Positions 50,040 to 59,791 are shown, counted from the stretch's first letter. The stretch: 64,000 nt of DNA from Acetobacter sp. DsW_063 (GCF_002153745.1 NZ_JOPL01000005.1:124001-188000), one strand, 5' to 3'. The notes: generated from the letters alone by a model not told the origin. Numbers and translations: made by a program.

Positions 50040-51131
50040 ATGCGGGTTATGTCCCATCTGGCGCACACCATACCGCCTGTCGATGCAGCGGCGAGCGGCG
50101 ATGAATCACTCGTCGCGTGGCTGTCGCAGCCGGACGATGCGAGGCCTGATGTCTCGTCCCGGCTGTTCCTGCGTTGGATCGCCCGCACGACGTCCTCGCG
50201 ATCTTCAGTTCCGGGAACCTTGCACAGCGCTGAAGCTGCGTTGGCCGAGTTGCGTCGTTCCGCGAATCGACCGTCCTTCCCCAAGGCGCTCTCTTCGTTA
50301 CAGGTGCGCAGGGTTCTCGACGTTCGGGTTCCGGGCGCGACCGAGCTTCGCCCGGCGAGACTTTACGTCCCGTACGGACGGGTGCAGGGCGTCGTGCTGT
50401 ATCTGCACGGTGGCGGTTTCGTGCATTGCGGCCTCGATTCCCATCATGGGGTATGTTGTCGCCTCGCGCGCGCTTCGGGCGCGGCTATTCTTTCATTCGA
50501 TTACCGCCTTGCGCCGGAGCACAAATTTCCAGCTGCGCCCGACGATTGCTGGGCGGCGTTCCGTTGGCTGACCAGCGAGGCGTGGCGCTGGGGAGGGCGT
50601 GTCGCGGTTGCCGGCGATAGCGCAGGCGGCGGTTTGGCGGCGTTCGTGGCGCAGCGTGCGCGCGATGAACGTCGGCAGATAGAACGCATTGGCGGAAAGT
50701 CGCGACGAGAGAGCGATATCGCCATGCAGGTGCTGTTCTATCCGATTACACATGGCGAGCAGGATTTCGCGTCCCGGCGCGCGTTCTCCGACGGATATTT
50801 CCTCACGCGTCGAATGATGGAGTGGTACGGCGAGCAATACGCGCGTAGCGTGGACGACCTCTCGGATCCAAAATTCTCGCCGGGCCTCGCGGAAGATCTG
50901 AGCGATCTGCCGCCAGCGTTGATTGTTACGGCGCAGTTCGACCCGCTACGTGACGAGGGCGAACGCTATGCCGAGGAGATGCGTGCGGCGGGCGTCGCTG
51001 TGATCTGCCGCCGTGTTCCGGGCACAATTCATGGATTTCTGAATTTCTACCCGGTCATGCGGAAGGCGCGTCGTGTCATTCATGTCAGCGGTCGCGCGTT
51101 GCGGAAGGCCTTCGCGACCTTTCCGCCTTAG
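50040..51131 (+). CDS. Alpha/beta hydrolase, hormone-sensitive-lipase family
   Basis: A 363-residue predicted esterase. The HSL-family oxyanion motif HGGG is in VLYLHGGGFVHCGL (~residue 125), the nucleophile Ser in GDSAGGGLAAF, and later Asp (FDPLRDEGER) and His (TIHGFLNF) complete the triad. The N-terminal ~80 residues form a cap. The ATG at 50040 follows GAGGAG; a second ATG 9 bases downstream is also plausible. The substrate is unknown. It converges with hmp, 17 bp apart. Confidence 0.88.
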   Translation: MRVMSHLAHTIPPVDAAASGDESLVAWLSQPDDARPDVSSRLFLRWIARTTSSRSSVPGTLHSAEAALAELRRSANRPSFPKALSSLQVRRVLDVRVPGATELRPARLYVPYGRVQGVVLYLHGGGFVHCGLDSHHGVCCRLARASGAAILSFDYRLAPEHKFPAAPDDCWAAFRWLTSEAWRWGGRVAVAGDSAGGGLAAFVAQRARDERRQIERIGGKSRRESDIAMQVLFYPITHGEQDFASRRAFSDGYFLTRRMMEWYGEQYARSVDDLSDPKFSPGLAEDLSDLPPALIVTAQFDPLRDEGERYAEEMRAAGVAVICRRVPGTIHGFLNFYPVMRKARRVIHVSGRALRKAFATFPP

Positions 51132-51148
51132 TGGTGAGCGTCTCTTTA

Positions 51149-52348
51149 TTAAAGGACCAGTTCCACGTCCGTGGCTGAACCGAAGAACTCGTAACAGATT
51201 TGTGCGGGCGGGAGCCCGATCTCACGCAATGTCCGGGTCATGTCTCGCATGAAGCCCTCTGGGCCGCACACGTAATATGTGGCGTCGCGTTCAACAGTGG
51301 CGCGCAGCCAGTCTGCCGTGATGCGGCCTTCGCGCGCTGTGACGCCTTTGGAGGGCGGCGCAGCGGCGTGCGTGTAAAACAGGTCGGCGGTCAACGCGCC
51401 TTCCGCTGCCCCGCGGCGAATATCTTCAACAAAAAGATCGTCCGCAGCCGAATGCGCCGCGTGGACGTAATGAATCTTCGCTGTCGGGCGCGTAGCCAAT
51501 TCTTGCAGCATCGAAATTACAGGCGTGGAGCCGACGCCTGCTGTCAGGAATACGGACGAACCGGATGGGCTGTCCGGCAACGTAAAATCCCCGGCCGGGT
51601 TGGAGACCAGCAGCGTCGCGCCTTCCTGAATCGAGTCATGGAGCCACTGCGACACTACGCCGCCGGGCGCGCGCCGGACGGTGATGCGATAATGATCCGC
51701 TCCGGGCGCGGAGGAGATGCTGTAGTTCCTGCGTTGCGGGCCGTGCTCAGGCAAATTCAGATTGAAGCTGAGATATTGTCCGGCTTTGTGGCGCGCGATT
51801 GGCCCGCCGTCCTGCGGCGTCAGTTCGAACGACGTGATTACAGGCGTTTCGGCTGTGCGTTTCCTGACGACGAAGGGGCGCCATCCGCGCCACCCGCCCG
51901 GAGCCGTTTCATGAGCGCGATAGATCTGCGCTTCGCGGCCTGTCAGGATATCGGCAAGGAACCAGTAAGCTTTGCCCCAGGCTTCGAGAATCGCGGGCGT
52001 CGCCGCCTCTCCCAGAACATGGCCGATCGCGCCGAGCAGGGCGTCGGCAACGAACGGGTAGTGCTCGGGAAGAATGTTCAGGCCGACGTGTTTCTCAGCG
52101 ATGCGTTCGACCATTCCGCCCAACGCGTCGAGCCTGTCTATGTTTCGCGCGTATGCGAGTACGGCTAGCGCAAGCGCCCTCGGTTGTTCGCCGTCTTTCT
52201 GATGCGACTGATTGAACAGGTCCCGTATTTCCGGGGTCGTCAGCAGGCGTCGATACATTTCGGTCATGATGGCGAGGCCGTGCGCGTCGAGCGCGGGCAC
52301 GGTGGCGCGAATTATGGCGCGTGTGGCGTCGTCCAGTGCGGTTGGCAT
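51149..52348 (-). CDS. hmp: Flavohemoprotein / nitric oxide dioxygenase
   Basis: A 399-residue Hmp that detoxifies NO to nitrate with O2 and NAD(P)H. The globin domain (1-140) has the proximal heme His at residue 87 (AEKHVGLN). The FAD domain carries RRNYSISSA (~207) and the NAD domain VFLTAGVGSTPVISML and YVCGPEGFM. It is divergent from nsrR with a 77-bp gap that holds two NsrR-like boxes, so NO-inducible expression is expected. Confidence 0.96.
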   Translation of the reverse strand: MPTALDDATRAIIRATVPALDAHGLAIMTEMYRRLLTTPEIRDLFNQSHQKDGEQPRALALAVLAYARNIDRLDALGGMVERIAEKHVGLNILPEHYPFVADALLGAIGHVLGEAATPAILEAWGKAYWFLADILTGREAQIYRAHETAPGGWRGWRPFVVRKRTAETPVITSFELTPQDGGPIARHKAGQYLSFNLNLPEHGPQRRNYSISSAPGADHYRITVRRAPGGVVSQWLHDSIQEGATLLVSNPAGDFTLPDSPSGSSVFLTAGVGSTPVISMLQELATRPTAKIHYVHAAHSAADDLFVEDIRRGAAEGALTADLFYTHAAAPPSKGVTAREGRITADWLRATVERDATYYVCGPEGFMRDMTRTLREIGLPPAQICYEFFGSATDVELVL

Positions 52349-52362
52349 GCGGCGATCCTTAT

Positions 52363-52385
52363 AAGGTGTATATATGGCACACCTT
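52363..52385. promoter_or_regulatory. NsrR-like operator, box 1
   Basis: A 23-bp inverted repeat AAGGTGT-N9-ACACCTT with perfect 7-bp arms, the same length and spacing as the NsrR consensus (AAGATG...CATCTT). It lies 14 bp upstream of the hmp start on the divergent side. Confidence 0.85.
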
Positions 52386-52402
52386 TATTGGCTGCCTTGG
52401 AA

Positions 52403-52425
52403 AAGATGTCAACGATGGATACCTT
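52403..52425. promoter_or_regulatory. NsrR-like operator, box 2
   Basis: AAGATGT-N9-ATACCTT with 5 of 7 arm positions matching. It ends directly at the nsrR ATG (52426) and its centre is exactly 40 bp from box 1, i.e. near-integral helical phasing. It would allow autorepression. Confidence 0.7.
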
Positions 52426-52878
52426 ATGGCCATGAAGCTGACCCTCCACACGGACTATGCGCTGCGCGTGCTGATTTTTCTGGGGTGCAACACGACGCGC
52501 CTCGCCTCGATACGCGAGATCGCCGACGCGTACGGGATATCGGAAAATCATCTGGTGAAGGTCGTGCACAGGCTTGGTCAGGGCGGTTTTATCGAGACCG
52601 TTCGTGGGCGGGGGGGCGGTCTGCGTCTCGGGCGTTTGGCGTCTGATATCGTGATCGGCGACGTGGTGCGGTACACGGAAGACGATCTCGCGCTGCTCGG
52701 CTGCATGAACGCTGAGGACCCTGCGGCTTGTGCGCTGATGCCTGCGTGTCGGTTGCGCGGCGTTCTGGGAGAGGCGCTGACGGCGTTCACGACAGTTCTG
52801 GAGCGTTACACTCTCGCCGACATCATCTCGCCTTTCGAGAGGGCGCGTCTGGGTGATCGTTCTGCGGGAGGGGGGTGA
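52426..52878 (+). CDS. nsrR: NO-sensing Rrf2-family repressor NsrR
   Basis: A 150-residue Rrf2 regulator. The winged helix-turn-helix is MKLTLHTDYALRVL...SIREIADAYGISENHLVKVVHRL. Three cysteines (93, 102, 108; C-x8-C-x5-C) form the Fe-S site that reacts with NO. The ATG at 52426 (MAMKL) is preferred; a second ATG at 52432 gives MKL. It is divergent from hmp, its expected target. Confidence 0.95.
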   Translation: MAMKLTLHTDYALRVLIFLGCNTTRLASIREIADAYGISENHLVKVVHRLGQGGFIETVRGRGGGLRLGRLASDIVIGDVVRYTEDDLALLGCMNAEDPAACALMPACRLRGVLGEALTAFTTVLERYTLADIISPFERARLGDRSAGGG

Positions 52879-53142
52879 TCGCTGACGACAGATCGTGAAG
52901 CGCGGTGGTTTTGCCTTCGCAGTTTTGGAAGGTCCGGCAGGGCGCGTGCGCCACGTTGAGTCCGCTCCGTCCTTGGATATTGCGGAGCGTTGCGGCGATT
53001 TGTCGGACCGCGTGTGGCGGGGTATTGTAACGCCGCTTCGATGGGCGATCTTTCCGGACGCACCCGTCCAGGCATGAACGTAGGCTGACACGAAAGCCTG
53101 ATCCGTCCGGACACCATCGTCGTCGATGTATGGAGTTTCACC

Positions 53143-53940
53143 ATGAAGCCAAGTCTATCGGGCGGTCGATCGATCGCGTTCGCCGTTTCCCTTCTTATGA
53201 CCGCAGCAATTCACGACGCTTGCGCCCGCGTGCCTGCAGGTTCGACCGGCAGGACGCGCGTGACTGCTATCGCCGCCGCCGTGGCGGACGCCGACCGACC
53301 TGCAGAGGACAAGGCGCGTGACGGCGTCCGCAAGCCGGCCGCGCTCCTCGCTTTCGCGGGCGTATCTTCGGGGATGAAGGTCGCCGATCTGTTGCCGGGC
53401 GGCGGGTATTTCACCCGACTGTTCAGCAATGTTGTAGGCAAGACCGGCCATGTTTACGCGGTGGTTCCTGCGGAGCTTCTGGCGAAGAAGCCGCAGGCGG
53501 GCGACGCCGTGCGTGCGATCGCCGCGCAGCCTTCGTTTTCGAACGTGAGCGTGATTGTCTCTCCGATCGCGTCATTCACGACGCCGGAGCCGCTGGATGT
53601 GGTCTGGACGTCTGACAACTACCACGACGTGTATGGTCAAGGCGCGGAGGTCGGTCTTGCGTTCGACAAGGCCGCGTTCGACGCGCTGCGTCCGGGCGGG
53701 GTGTTTCTGGTCATCGACCATGTCGCGGAGAAGGGGAGCGGCGCTGACGTGACGCACACCCTGCATCGGATCGACCCGGACCTGATCCGCAAGCAGGTGA
53801 CGCAGGCTGGCTTCGTGTTCGAGGCGCAGAGTTCAGTGCTGGCCAATCCGGCTGATACGCATCAGGTCGCGGTGTTCGATCCGTCGATACGCGGTCGTAC
53901 GGATCAGGTCGTGCTGAAATTTCGCAAACCGGCGCGCTGA
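53143..53940 (+). CDS. Exported SAM-dependent methyltransferase-like protein 1
   Basis: A 265-residue protein with an N-terminal signal-like segment (SIAFAVSLLMTAAIHDACA) and a class I methyltransferase-like domain. Motif I is VADLLPGGGYFTRLF, followed by VDVVWTSDNYHD-type motif II/III (LDVVWTSDNYHDVY) and VFLVIDHVAEKG. It matches COG4798 predicted methyltransferases. An export signal on a SAM enzyme is odd, since SAM is cytoplasmic; the segment could also be a membrane anchor. A homologue lies at 60885-61742. Confidence 0.8.
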   Translation: MKPSLSGGRSIAFAVSLLMTAAIHDACARVPAGSTGRTRVTAIAAAVADADRPAEDKARDGVRKPAALLAFAGVSSGMKVADLLPGGGYFTRLFSNVVGKTGHVYAVVPAELLAKKPQAGDAVRAIAAQPSFSNVSVIVSPIASFTTPEPLDVVWTSDNYHDVYGQGAEVGLAFDKAAFDALRPGGVFLVIDHVAEKGSGADVTHTLHRIDPDLIRKQVTQAGFVFEAQSSVLANPADTHQVAVFDPSIRGRTDQVVLKFRKPAR

Positions 53941-54113
53941 CCGTCGGGATGGTCCTTTCATCCGCCCTTGATCGAGGGTGGTGAAGGGACCACTTCCTAT
54001 CCCTAAGACTTGAGGCATGGCGTACCCGTGTCAGCGCGGACGATGATCTCTGCAGCATCGTTGTGATGAGCGGCGTGGGCGCTGATCTGCTTGCATGTGA
54101 AGCGGGAGGGAAT

Positions 54114-55286
54114 GTGAGGGATATCTACCTCGATAATGCGGCGACGACGCCCTGCGATCCGCGTGTGATGGCGGTCATGGCTCCGCTGTTCGTTGAGGAG
54201 TTCGGTAACCCGCACAGCACCAGTCATATTTTTGGACTCCGCGCGGCGGACGCCGTGGAGACGGCGCGTGCGCAGGTGGCGGCCCTGATAGGGGCTGATC
54301 CGCGCGAGATCGTCTTCGTCTCCGGCGCGACCGAGGCTAACAACCTTGCGATAAAAGGCGCTGCACGACATCGGCTGCGCCACGGCGACGGGCGTCGTCG
54401 CGTGATTACGGTCGCGACCGAACATAAATGCGTGCTGGAGAGCGTGCGGGGCCTTGCCGCAGAGGGATTCGATCCGGTGATCCTGCCGGTCGGCCAGGAC
54501 GGCGTGCTGGATCCGGATCTGCTGCGCGAGGCCTTGGCGACTCCCTCCGCGCTCGTCAGCGTGATGGCCGCGAATAACGAGACTGGCGTTTTACAGGATA
54601 TCGGTGCGCTGGCGCGAATAGCGCGCGAGTCCGGAGCGCTGTTCCACAGCGACATGGCGCAGGCGGCGGGCAAGATTCCGGTCGACGTCAGGGCTCTCGA
54701 CATCGATATGGCCTCGCTCTCGGCTCACAAGCTCTATGGCCCCAAGGGCGTAGGCGCGCTCTATGTAAGAAGGAAGCCGCGTGTGCGTCTGGAGCCCTTG
54801 TTCTCCGGCGGTGGGCAGGAGCGGGGCATGCGCTCCGGCACGCTTCCGGCGGCGCTGGTCGCAGGTTTCGGCAAGGCGGCGGAGATCGCCGAAGCCAGCC
54901 TCGCCGACGAGGCGGTGCGGCTGACCGCCTTGCGCGATGCTTTGATCGACGCTTTGCATGAGAGGCAGGTGCCTGTCGCCGTCAACGGAGCGAAGGCGAG
55001 GCTTCCCGGCATCGTCAGTTTGCGTTTCCTGGGAACGTCGGCGTTGGCGATCATGGCCAGCGCGCCGGAGGTGGCGATGTCGGTCGGCTCGGCCTGCTCA
55101 TCGGCCGCCATCGAGCCGTCCTATGTCCTCACTGCGATGGGTCTTTCCGTGGATGAGGCCGCGGAAAGCTTGCGTCTGTCGCCCGGACGCTTTACGTCAC
55201 CCGCCGATATCGCGCGCGCGGCCGAGGTGCTTGCGTGCGCGGCGCAGCGCGTGCGCGGCCAGCAGGCCGCCCGGATGACAGCCTGA
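54114..55286 (+). CDS. Cysteine desulfurase (NifS/IscS family)
   Basis: A ~390-residue PLP enzyme that frees sulfur from cysteine as a persulfide. N-terminal [10 protein letters not shown], the PLP lysine in [29 protein letters not shown], and the active-site Cys in [14 protein letters not shown]. The GTG at 54114 is favoured by GGGAGGG just upstream and because it gives the standard N-terminus; ATG 54066 (or GTG 54063) would add 16-17 residues without family similarity. The next genes, a ferredoxin and MnmA, suggest it feeds Fe-S or tRNA-thiolation sulfur. Confidence 0.92.
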   Translation: MRDIYLDNAATTPCDPRVMAVMAPLFVEEFGNPHSTSHIFGLRAADAVETARAQVAALIGADPREIVFVSGATEANNLAIKGAARHRLRHGDGRRRVITVATEHKCVLESVRGLAAEGFDPVILPVGQDGVLDPDLLREALATPSALVSVMAANNETGVLQDIGALARIARESGALFHSDMAQAAGKIPVDVRALDIDMASLSAHKLYGPKGVGALYVRRKPRVRLEPLFSGGGQERGMRSGTLPAALVAGFGKAAEIAEASLADEAVRLTALRDALIDALHERQVPVAVNGAKARLPGIVSLRFLGTSALAIMASAPEVAMSVGSACSSAAIEPSYVLTAMGLSVDEAAESLRLSPGRFTSPADIARAAEVLACAAQRVRGQQAARMTA

Positions 55287-55299
55287 GCGGGACAAGCGA

Positions 55300-55614
55300 A
55301 TGCCTACTATGATTTTTCTCGAACCGGACGGCGTTGAGCGTAAGGTGGACGCGCCTCTGGGTCTTTCGGTGCTCGAGATCGCGCACAAGCACGGCATTGA
55401 CCTTGAGGGCGCCTGCGAAGGCTCGCTGGCCTGCGCCACCTGCCATGTAATCGTCGACCCGTCATGGGCTCCGAAGCTGGCCGAACCGACCGAGGACGAG
55501 GAAGACATGCTCGACCTGGCGTTCGGGCTTGAGAAGACATCCCGTCTGGGGTGCCAGATCGTGATGACCGAGGCTCTGGACGGTCTTGTCGTCCGCCTGC
55601 CCGGCAAGAAGTGA
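55300..55614 (+). CDS. fdx: ISC-type [2Fe-2S] ferredoxin
   Basis: A 104-residue adrenodoxin-like ferredoxin. Cluster ligands are Cys 39, 45, 48 and 85 (C-x5-C-x2-C-x36-C), inside [17 protein letters not shown] and SRLGCQIV. Such ferredoxins supply electrons for Fe-S assembly. It starts 13 bp after the desulfurase stop. Confidence 0.95.
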   Translation: MPTMIFLEPDGVERKVDAPLGLSVLEIAHKHGIDLEGACEGSLACATCHVIVDPSWAPKLAEPTEDEEDMLDLAFGLEKTSRLGCQIVMTEALDGLVVRLPGKK

Positions 55615-55718
55615 GACCCTGAAGTCGTGATGTTCCGCTGCTCCTGCCCTTGGGTCGCGTTCGCCGTGGTTTCCGCCGCGGCGGTTGCGCGCGCCCACAT
55701 TTCGGCGGGCTGACGGCG

Positions 55719-56813
55719 GTGCGCGTGCTTGTGGCCATGTCGGGCGGTGTCGACAGTTCGGTGGTAGCCGCGCGCCTCGTCGAGCAGGGGCACGACGTGA
55801 TCGGCGCGACGCTTCAGCTTTACGACGTGCGCGGCGCGGCCAAGAAGGGCGCGTGTTGCGCGGGCCGGGACATTCAGGACGCGCGTGAAGTCGCGGAGCG
55901 GCTGGGTTTCCCGCATTACGTGATCGACGCGGAGCAACGGTTTCACGACAGCGTCATTTCCTCCTTCGCGAATTCCTACGCTGCGGGCGAGACGCCCGTG
56001 CCCTGCGTCTCTTGCAATCAGGGCGTGAAGTTCACGGATTTGTTGGGGCTGGCCAAGGATGTCGGCGCCGACGCCATGGCCACGGGGCATTATGTGCGTC
56101 GCGTCGAGGGCGCGAACGGACCGGAACTGCATCGTCCAATGGATGCGGAGCGTGACCAGAGCTGGTTTCTCTTCGCGACGACCCGCGACCAGCTCGATTA
56201 TCTGCGCTTCCCTCTCGGGGAGATGCCGGACAAGCGGGCGGTGCGCGAGGAGGCCGAGCGCTTCGGTCTGGCCGTGGCGGAGAAACCCGACAGTCAGGAT
56301 CTTTGCTTCGTCCCGAACGGCTCCTATGCCGATCTCGTCGAGACATTGCGTCCCGACATGCGCGGCGAGGGGGAGATCGTCGATCGCGCAGGCAACGTTC
56401 TGGGACGCCATGAAGGCGTGACGCGCTACACCTACGGTCAGACCAAAAGGCTGGGCCCCGCGGCGCAGCTTGAGGGCGAGCGGCAGATGGTCGTTGGCAT
56501 CGAGCCCGCACGTCGTCGGATCGTGGTGGCGCCGCGCCGTGGGGCCGCCGTGACGACGTGCCTGTTGCGAGACGTGAACTGGCTGATCCCTGAGCCGGAA
56601 GATGGCGGTTCGTCTGTGCGTTGCATGGTGCAGCTTCGCGCGCGCGAGGCCCCACGCGCGGCGTCCGTGCAGCGTGACGGGACGGGCGCGCGCGTGTTCC
56701 TCAACGAACCGGCTCTGCCGACGCCGGGGCAGGCGTGCGTGTTTTACGATGGCACACGCGTGCTTGGCGGCGGCGTGATTTGCAGGGACATGGCGGCGGA
56801 GTCTGCGGCTTAA
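55719..56813 (+). CDS. mnmA: tRNA-specific 2-thiouridylase MnmA
   Basis: A 364-residue enzyme that thiolates U34 of tRNA-Lys/Glu/Gln. PP-loop SGGVDSS at residues ~8-14. Catalytic cysteines in TPVPCVSCNQGVKF and DSQDLCFVPNGSYADL. The GTG at 55719 gives the standard N-terminus MRVLVAMSGGVDSS; an upstream TTG (55650) would add 23 residues that look non-coding. Sulfur comes from a cysteine desulfurase, so the gene order is meaningful. Confidence 0.95.
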   Translation: MRVLVAMSGGVDSSVVAARLVEQGHDVIGATLQLYDVRGAAKKGACCAGRDIQDAREVAERLGFPHYVIDAEQRFHDSVISSFANSYAAGETPVPCVSCNQGVKFTDLLGLAKDVGADAMATGHYVRRVEGANGPELHRPMDAERDQSWFLFATTRDQLDYLRFPLGEMPDKRAVREEAERFGLAVAEKPDSQDLCFVPNGSYADLVETLRPDMRGEGEIVDRAGNVLGRHEGVTRYTYGQTKRLGPAAQLEGERQMVVGIEPARRRIVVAPRRGAAVTTCLLRDVNWLIPEPEDGGSSVRCMVQLRAREAPRAASVQRDGTGARVFLNEPALPTPGQACVFYDGTRVLGGGVICRDMAAESAA

Positions 56814-56860
56814 AATTGTCGCCGTTGCCGCGCTCGGTGCGGGCGCATAGCATTGCGCCC

Positions 56861-57190
56861 ATGAGCTATTTTTTTCTCCTCATCGCGATACTGGCCGAAG
56901 TTACGGCGACGTCGTTTCTTAAGCTCTCCAATGGTTTTACGCGCCCCGGACCGACAGCGATTATGGCTGCCGGGTATGTGGTGGCCTTTTACTTTCTTTC
57001 CGTTTCCCTGCGTGAAATTCCGACCGGCGTCGCCTACGCCATATGGTCCGGTGTGGGGGTGGTGCTGATCGCCGCAATAGCCTGGGTCACGCAGGGGCAA
57101 AAACTCGACGCGCCGGCGCTCGCGGGGATCGCGCTGATTGTGGCGGGCGTTCTGGTCATGAATGTGTTTTCGAAAACTGTGGGGCATTGA
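56861..57190 (+). CDS. Small multidrug resistance (SMR) transporter
   Basis: A 109-residue, four-helix EmrE-type drug/proton antiporter. Family marks: the membrane-embedded Glu 13 (ILAEVTATSFLKLSNGF), VAYAIWSGVGVV and a last helix LIVAGVLVMNVFSK. The ATG at 56861 gives the standard N-terminus. Close after mnmA but separated by 47 bp. Confidence 0.93.
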   Translation: MSYFFLLIAILAEVTATSFLKLSNGFTRPGPTAIMAAGYVVAFYFLSVSLREIPTGVAYAIWSGVGVVLIAAIAWVTQGQKLDAPALAGIALIVAGVLVMNVFSKTVGH

Positions 57191-57477
57191 GAAGGGCGTT
57201 TAGGTTTTCGTGAGTGCGAGAATGCGTGGTCTGGCTAGAGTGCGCGTTCCTGCCATATTCGAACCCTTGCGTCGCCGTGTCTTCTCCAAGGCGACGTCGC
57301 TTCCGTTCGGAAGGCTCTGCCCGTAATGCGCCTGGCCGATCCGGGTTAGAGATGAACCGGATGCGTGATGAAGTCTGATCACTGATTCGTCTGGATTGCT
57401 TCGCGTTCTCGACGGGCGCCAGCAAAGACGATACCCTGCGTCAACAGGGACATAACAAACGGAACGAACCCCCTCAG

Positions 57478-58260
57478 ATGACCGACGTGACTGTGCGCGA
57501 GGCCGAACTGCAAGACCTTCCGGTAAGAATTCTGGTCGTTGAGGACGACCCCGGCATGCGGACCTTACTTACGCGCGCGCTTCAAGCGGACGGCTATCGC
57601 GTCCGCGCTGTTCCGGACGCACGGGCCATGTGGCAGGCGCTGGAGACGGAGACTGCGGATCTGTTGATCCTCGATGTGATGATGCCCGGCATGAATGGTC
57701 TCGACCTGTGCCGGAACCTGCGTCAGGGCGGCGTGAAGGGTGGTCTTGAAGACGAAGCCTTCACCGCGATGCCGATCATCATCGTCTCCGCGCGTGGGGA
57801 GGAGCTTGACCGTGTGCTTGGGCTGGAACTGGGTGCGGATGACTACGTCGCCAAGCCGTTTGGTCAGAAGGAGCTGCTCGCTCGCGTGCGGGCCGTGTTG
57901 CGACGTGGCCAGCAGGCTCCGGCGGTCGCCGCCGGACGGCCCCGGCGTGAGGTCATCAACTTCGCTGGCTGGTCGCTCGACCTGCGCCGCCGGGAGTTGT
58001 TCGACCCCAACGGCGCCACGGTTGAGATTTCAGGCGCCGAGCACGATCTTCTGGTGAGCTTTCTCGACAATCCGCAGCGGGTGATCGGACGCGATCGTCT
58101 GCTTGAATTGTCGCGCACGCGGCTGGGCGATGTATCGGACCGTTCCATCGACGTGCTGGTGAGCCGACTGCGCCGCAAGCTTGGCAGTGAATCGGAGAGC
58201 CTGATTCGCACCGTGCGCGGCCAAGGGTATATTTTCACCGCGCCGATAGAGCGCGTGTGA
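57478..58260 (+). CDS. OmpR-family response regulator
   Basis: A 260-residue regulator. The receiver domain has the phospho-acceptor Asp 66 (LILDVMMPGMNG), acidic VEDD near residue 22 and AKPFG near 118. A winged-helix DNA-binding domain of the Trans_reg_C type follows, ending RRKLGSESESLIRTVRGQGYIF. The first 14 residues before PVRILVVEDD are extra. It is 10 bp upstream of a sensor kinase gene. The input signal is unknown. Confidence 0.94.
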   Translation: MTDVTVREAELQDLPVRILVVEDDPGMRTLLTRALQADGYRVRAVPDARAMWQALETETADLLILDVMMPGMNGLDLCRNLRQGGVKGGLEDEAFTAMPIIIVSARGEELDRVLGLELGADDYVAKPFGQKELLARVRAVLRRGQQAPAVAAGRPRREVINFAGWSLDLRRRELFDPNGATVEISGAEHDLLVSFLDNPQRVIGRDRLLELSRTRLGDVSDRSIDVLVSRLRRKLGSESESLIRTVRGQGYIFTAPIERV

Positions 58261-58270
58261 CAGGTCGCGC

Positions 58271-59626
58271 GTGACTGCGCGTCCGGGGATCATGCCGGAA
58301 GCGCCGCCCAGAGAGCGGCGTATTCTGCTTTGGCCGAGAGGGCTGGTCGGCCGTGTCATGTTCGTGCTGCTGGCGTCGATCGGGCTGGTGTTCGTCGTCA
58401 GCTGGACCCTGTATGAACATGCTGAAATCTATATCGAGGACGACGACCGGCTGGGGCTGATTGGCGAGCGTCTGGCCACGGATTTACGTGTGCTGGAGGG
58501 AACGGGTCCGAGCATGCGCCCGGTGCTTGCGACCATGCTTTCGAACGGCGACCTTCATATAGACTGGCGACCGTCCAAGGCGTCTGATGACGACGTTCCT
58601 GAGCAGTCCCGGTTCAGTGCGCTTCATGAGCAGTTAGTCACGGCCAATCCCATGCTTGGGCGGCATGGGCTGCGGCTTCAGCCGGGACGGGGCTCCGATC
58701 CGGACGTCAATGGCATGCTCATGCTGTCGGACGGCAGCCTTGTGCATTTCACGGCTCCAGACATCCTGCGTACGCATCTGGTGACGCGGGGGCTCGTCAC
58801 GGCGGCTATCGTTTCGCTGGCCGTGTTGCTGGCGGCTGCCATGCTCGTGCACACGCTCAGCCTGCCGCTGCGGGCATTGGCGACCGTAGCTGACACGGTC
58901 GGTTCAGGCGAGTGGGAGCCCCTTGCGGAGAGGGGGCCGCGTGAAGTGCGGCGACTGGCGCACGCCATCAATGCGATGCAGGAACGAATCACGCATCTTA
59001 TCGATGACCGTACGGAGGCGTTGGCTGCCGTGTCGCATGACCTTCGCACGCCACTTGCGCGCCTGAAGCTGCGAGCAGGGTTTTTGTCGGATGAAGAGGC
59101 GCAGGAGGCGATTGAGGCCGACATCGTCGAGATGGAGGCGATGGTGGGCGGAGTGCTTGCCTATCTTGCCGGAGAGAAAAAGCGTGAAGAGCCACGTTCG
59201 ATGGATCTTGCGGCGATGCTGAGCACCATCGCGGACGATGCGGCGGATCGTGGGGAGAATGTCGTCTATAATGGACCGGACCGGTTGCCGGTTCGACTGC
59301 CGCAATTGTCGATGAAGAGGGCGTTCACGAATCTGGTCGAAAATGCGTTGAATTACGCGGGATCAGCTACGATATCTGTGCATGAGGCCTCAGGCTGGGT
59401 CACCGTGGATGTTGAGGATGACGGGCCGGGAATTCCCGACACGGAGATAGCGCGGGTTACGACGCCATTTTATCGTGTTGAATCATCGCGTTCACGTAAA
59501 ACCGGCGGTTTGGGGCTCGGTCTCGCCATCGTCAAGCGGGAAGTCGAGCGCGCAGCGGGGACGTTCTTGCTCGAAAACCGTCCGGCAGGTGGATTGCGCG
59601 CGCGCGTGTCACTGCGCGCCGGTTGA
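58271..59626 (+). CDS. Sensor histidine kinase, EnvZ-like
   Basis: A 451-residue inner-membrane kinase with two transmembrane helices (~28-48 and ~175-195) framing a periplasmic sensor of about 125 residues. A HAMP segment follows, then the phospho-acceptor His 256 in AAVSHDLRTPLARL, and an ATPase domain with NLVENALNYA, DDGPGIP and GGLGLGLAIVK. A GTG at 58271 (with AGGT upstream) or ATG 58292 could start it. It forms a two-component pair with the regulator before it. Confidence 0.94.
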   Translation: MTARPGIMPEAPPRERRILLWPRGLVGRVMFVLLASIGLVFVVSWTLYEHAEIYIEDDDRLGLIGERLATDLRVLEGTGPSMRPVLATMLSNGDLHIDWRPSKASDDDVPEQSRFSALHEQLVTANPMLGRHGLRLQPGRGSDPDVNGMLMLSDGSLVHFTAPDILRTHLVTRGLVTAAIVSLAVLLAAAMLVHTLSLPLRALATVADTVGSGEWEPLAERGPREVRRLAHAINAMQERITHLIDDRTEALAAVSHDLRTPLARLKLRAGFLSDEEAQEAIEADIVEMEAMVGGVLAYLAGEKKREEPRSMDLAAMLSTIADDAADRGENVVYNGPDRLPVRLPQLSMKRAFTNLVENALNYAGSATISVHEASGWVTVDVEDDGPGIPDTEIARVTTPFYRVESSRSRKTGGLGLGLAIVKREVERAAGTFLLENRPAGGLRARVSLRAG

Positions 59627-59791
59627 TCTAAAGCTTCGCGTCCAAGGCGCATTGTCAGTGCGGAAAGGCTGTGCGAAAGGTCGGACTGCAGCCGTGCGGA
59701 CGCCGCAGCGCGCCTATCCGACTGAACGTCGATGCGCCCGTGCCGGGTGATTTGTCATGTGGACGCCAACCGGAAAGAGGAGGTGGGATCG

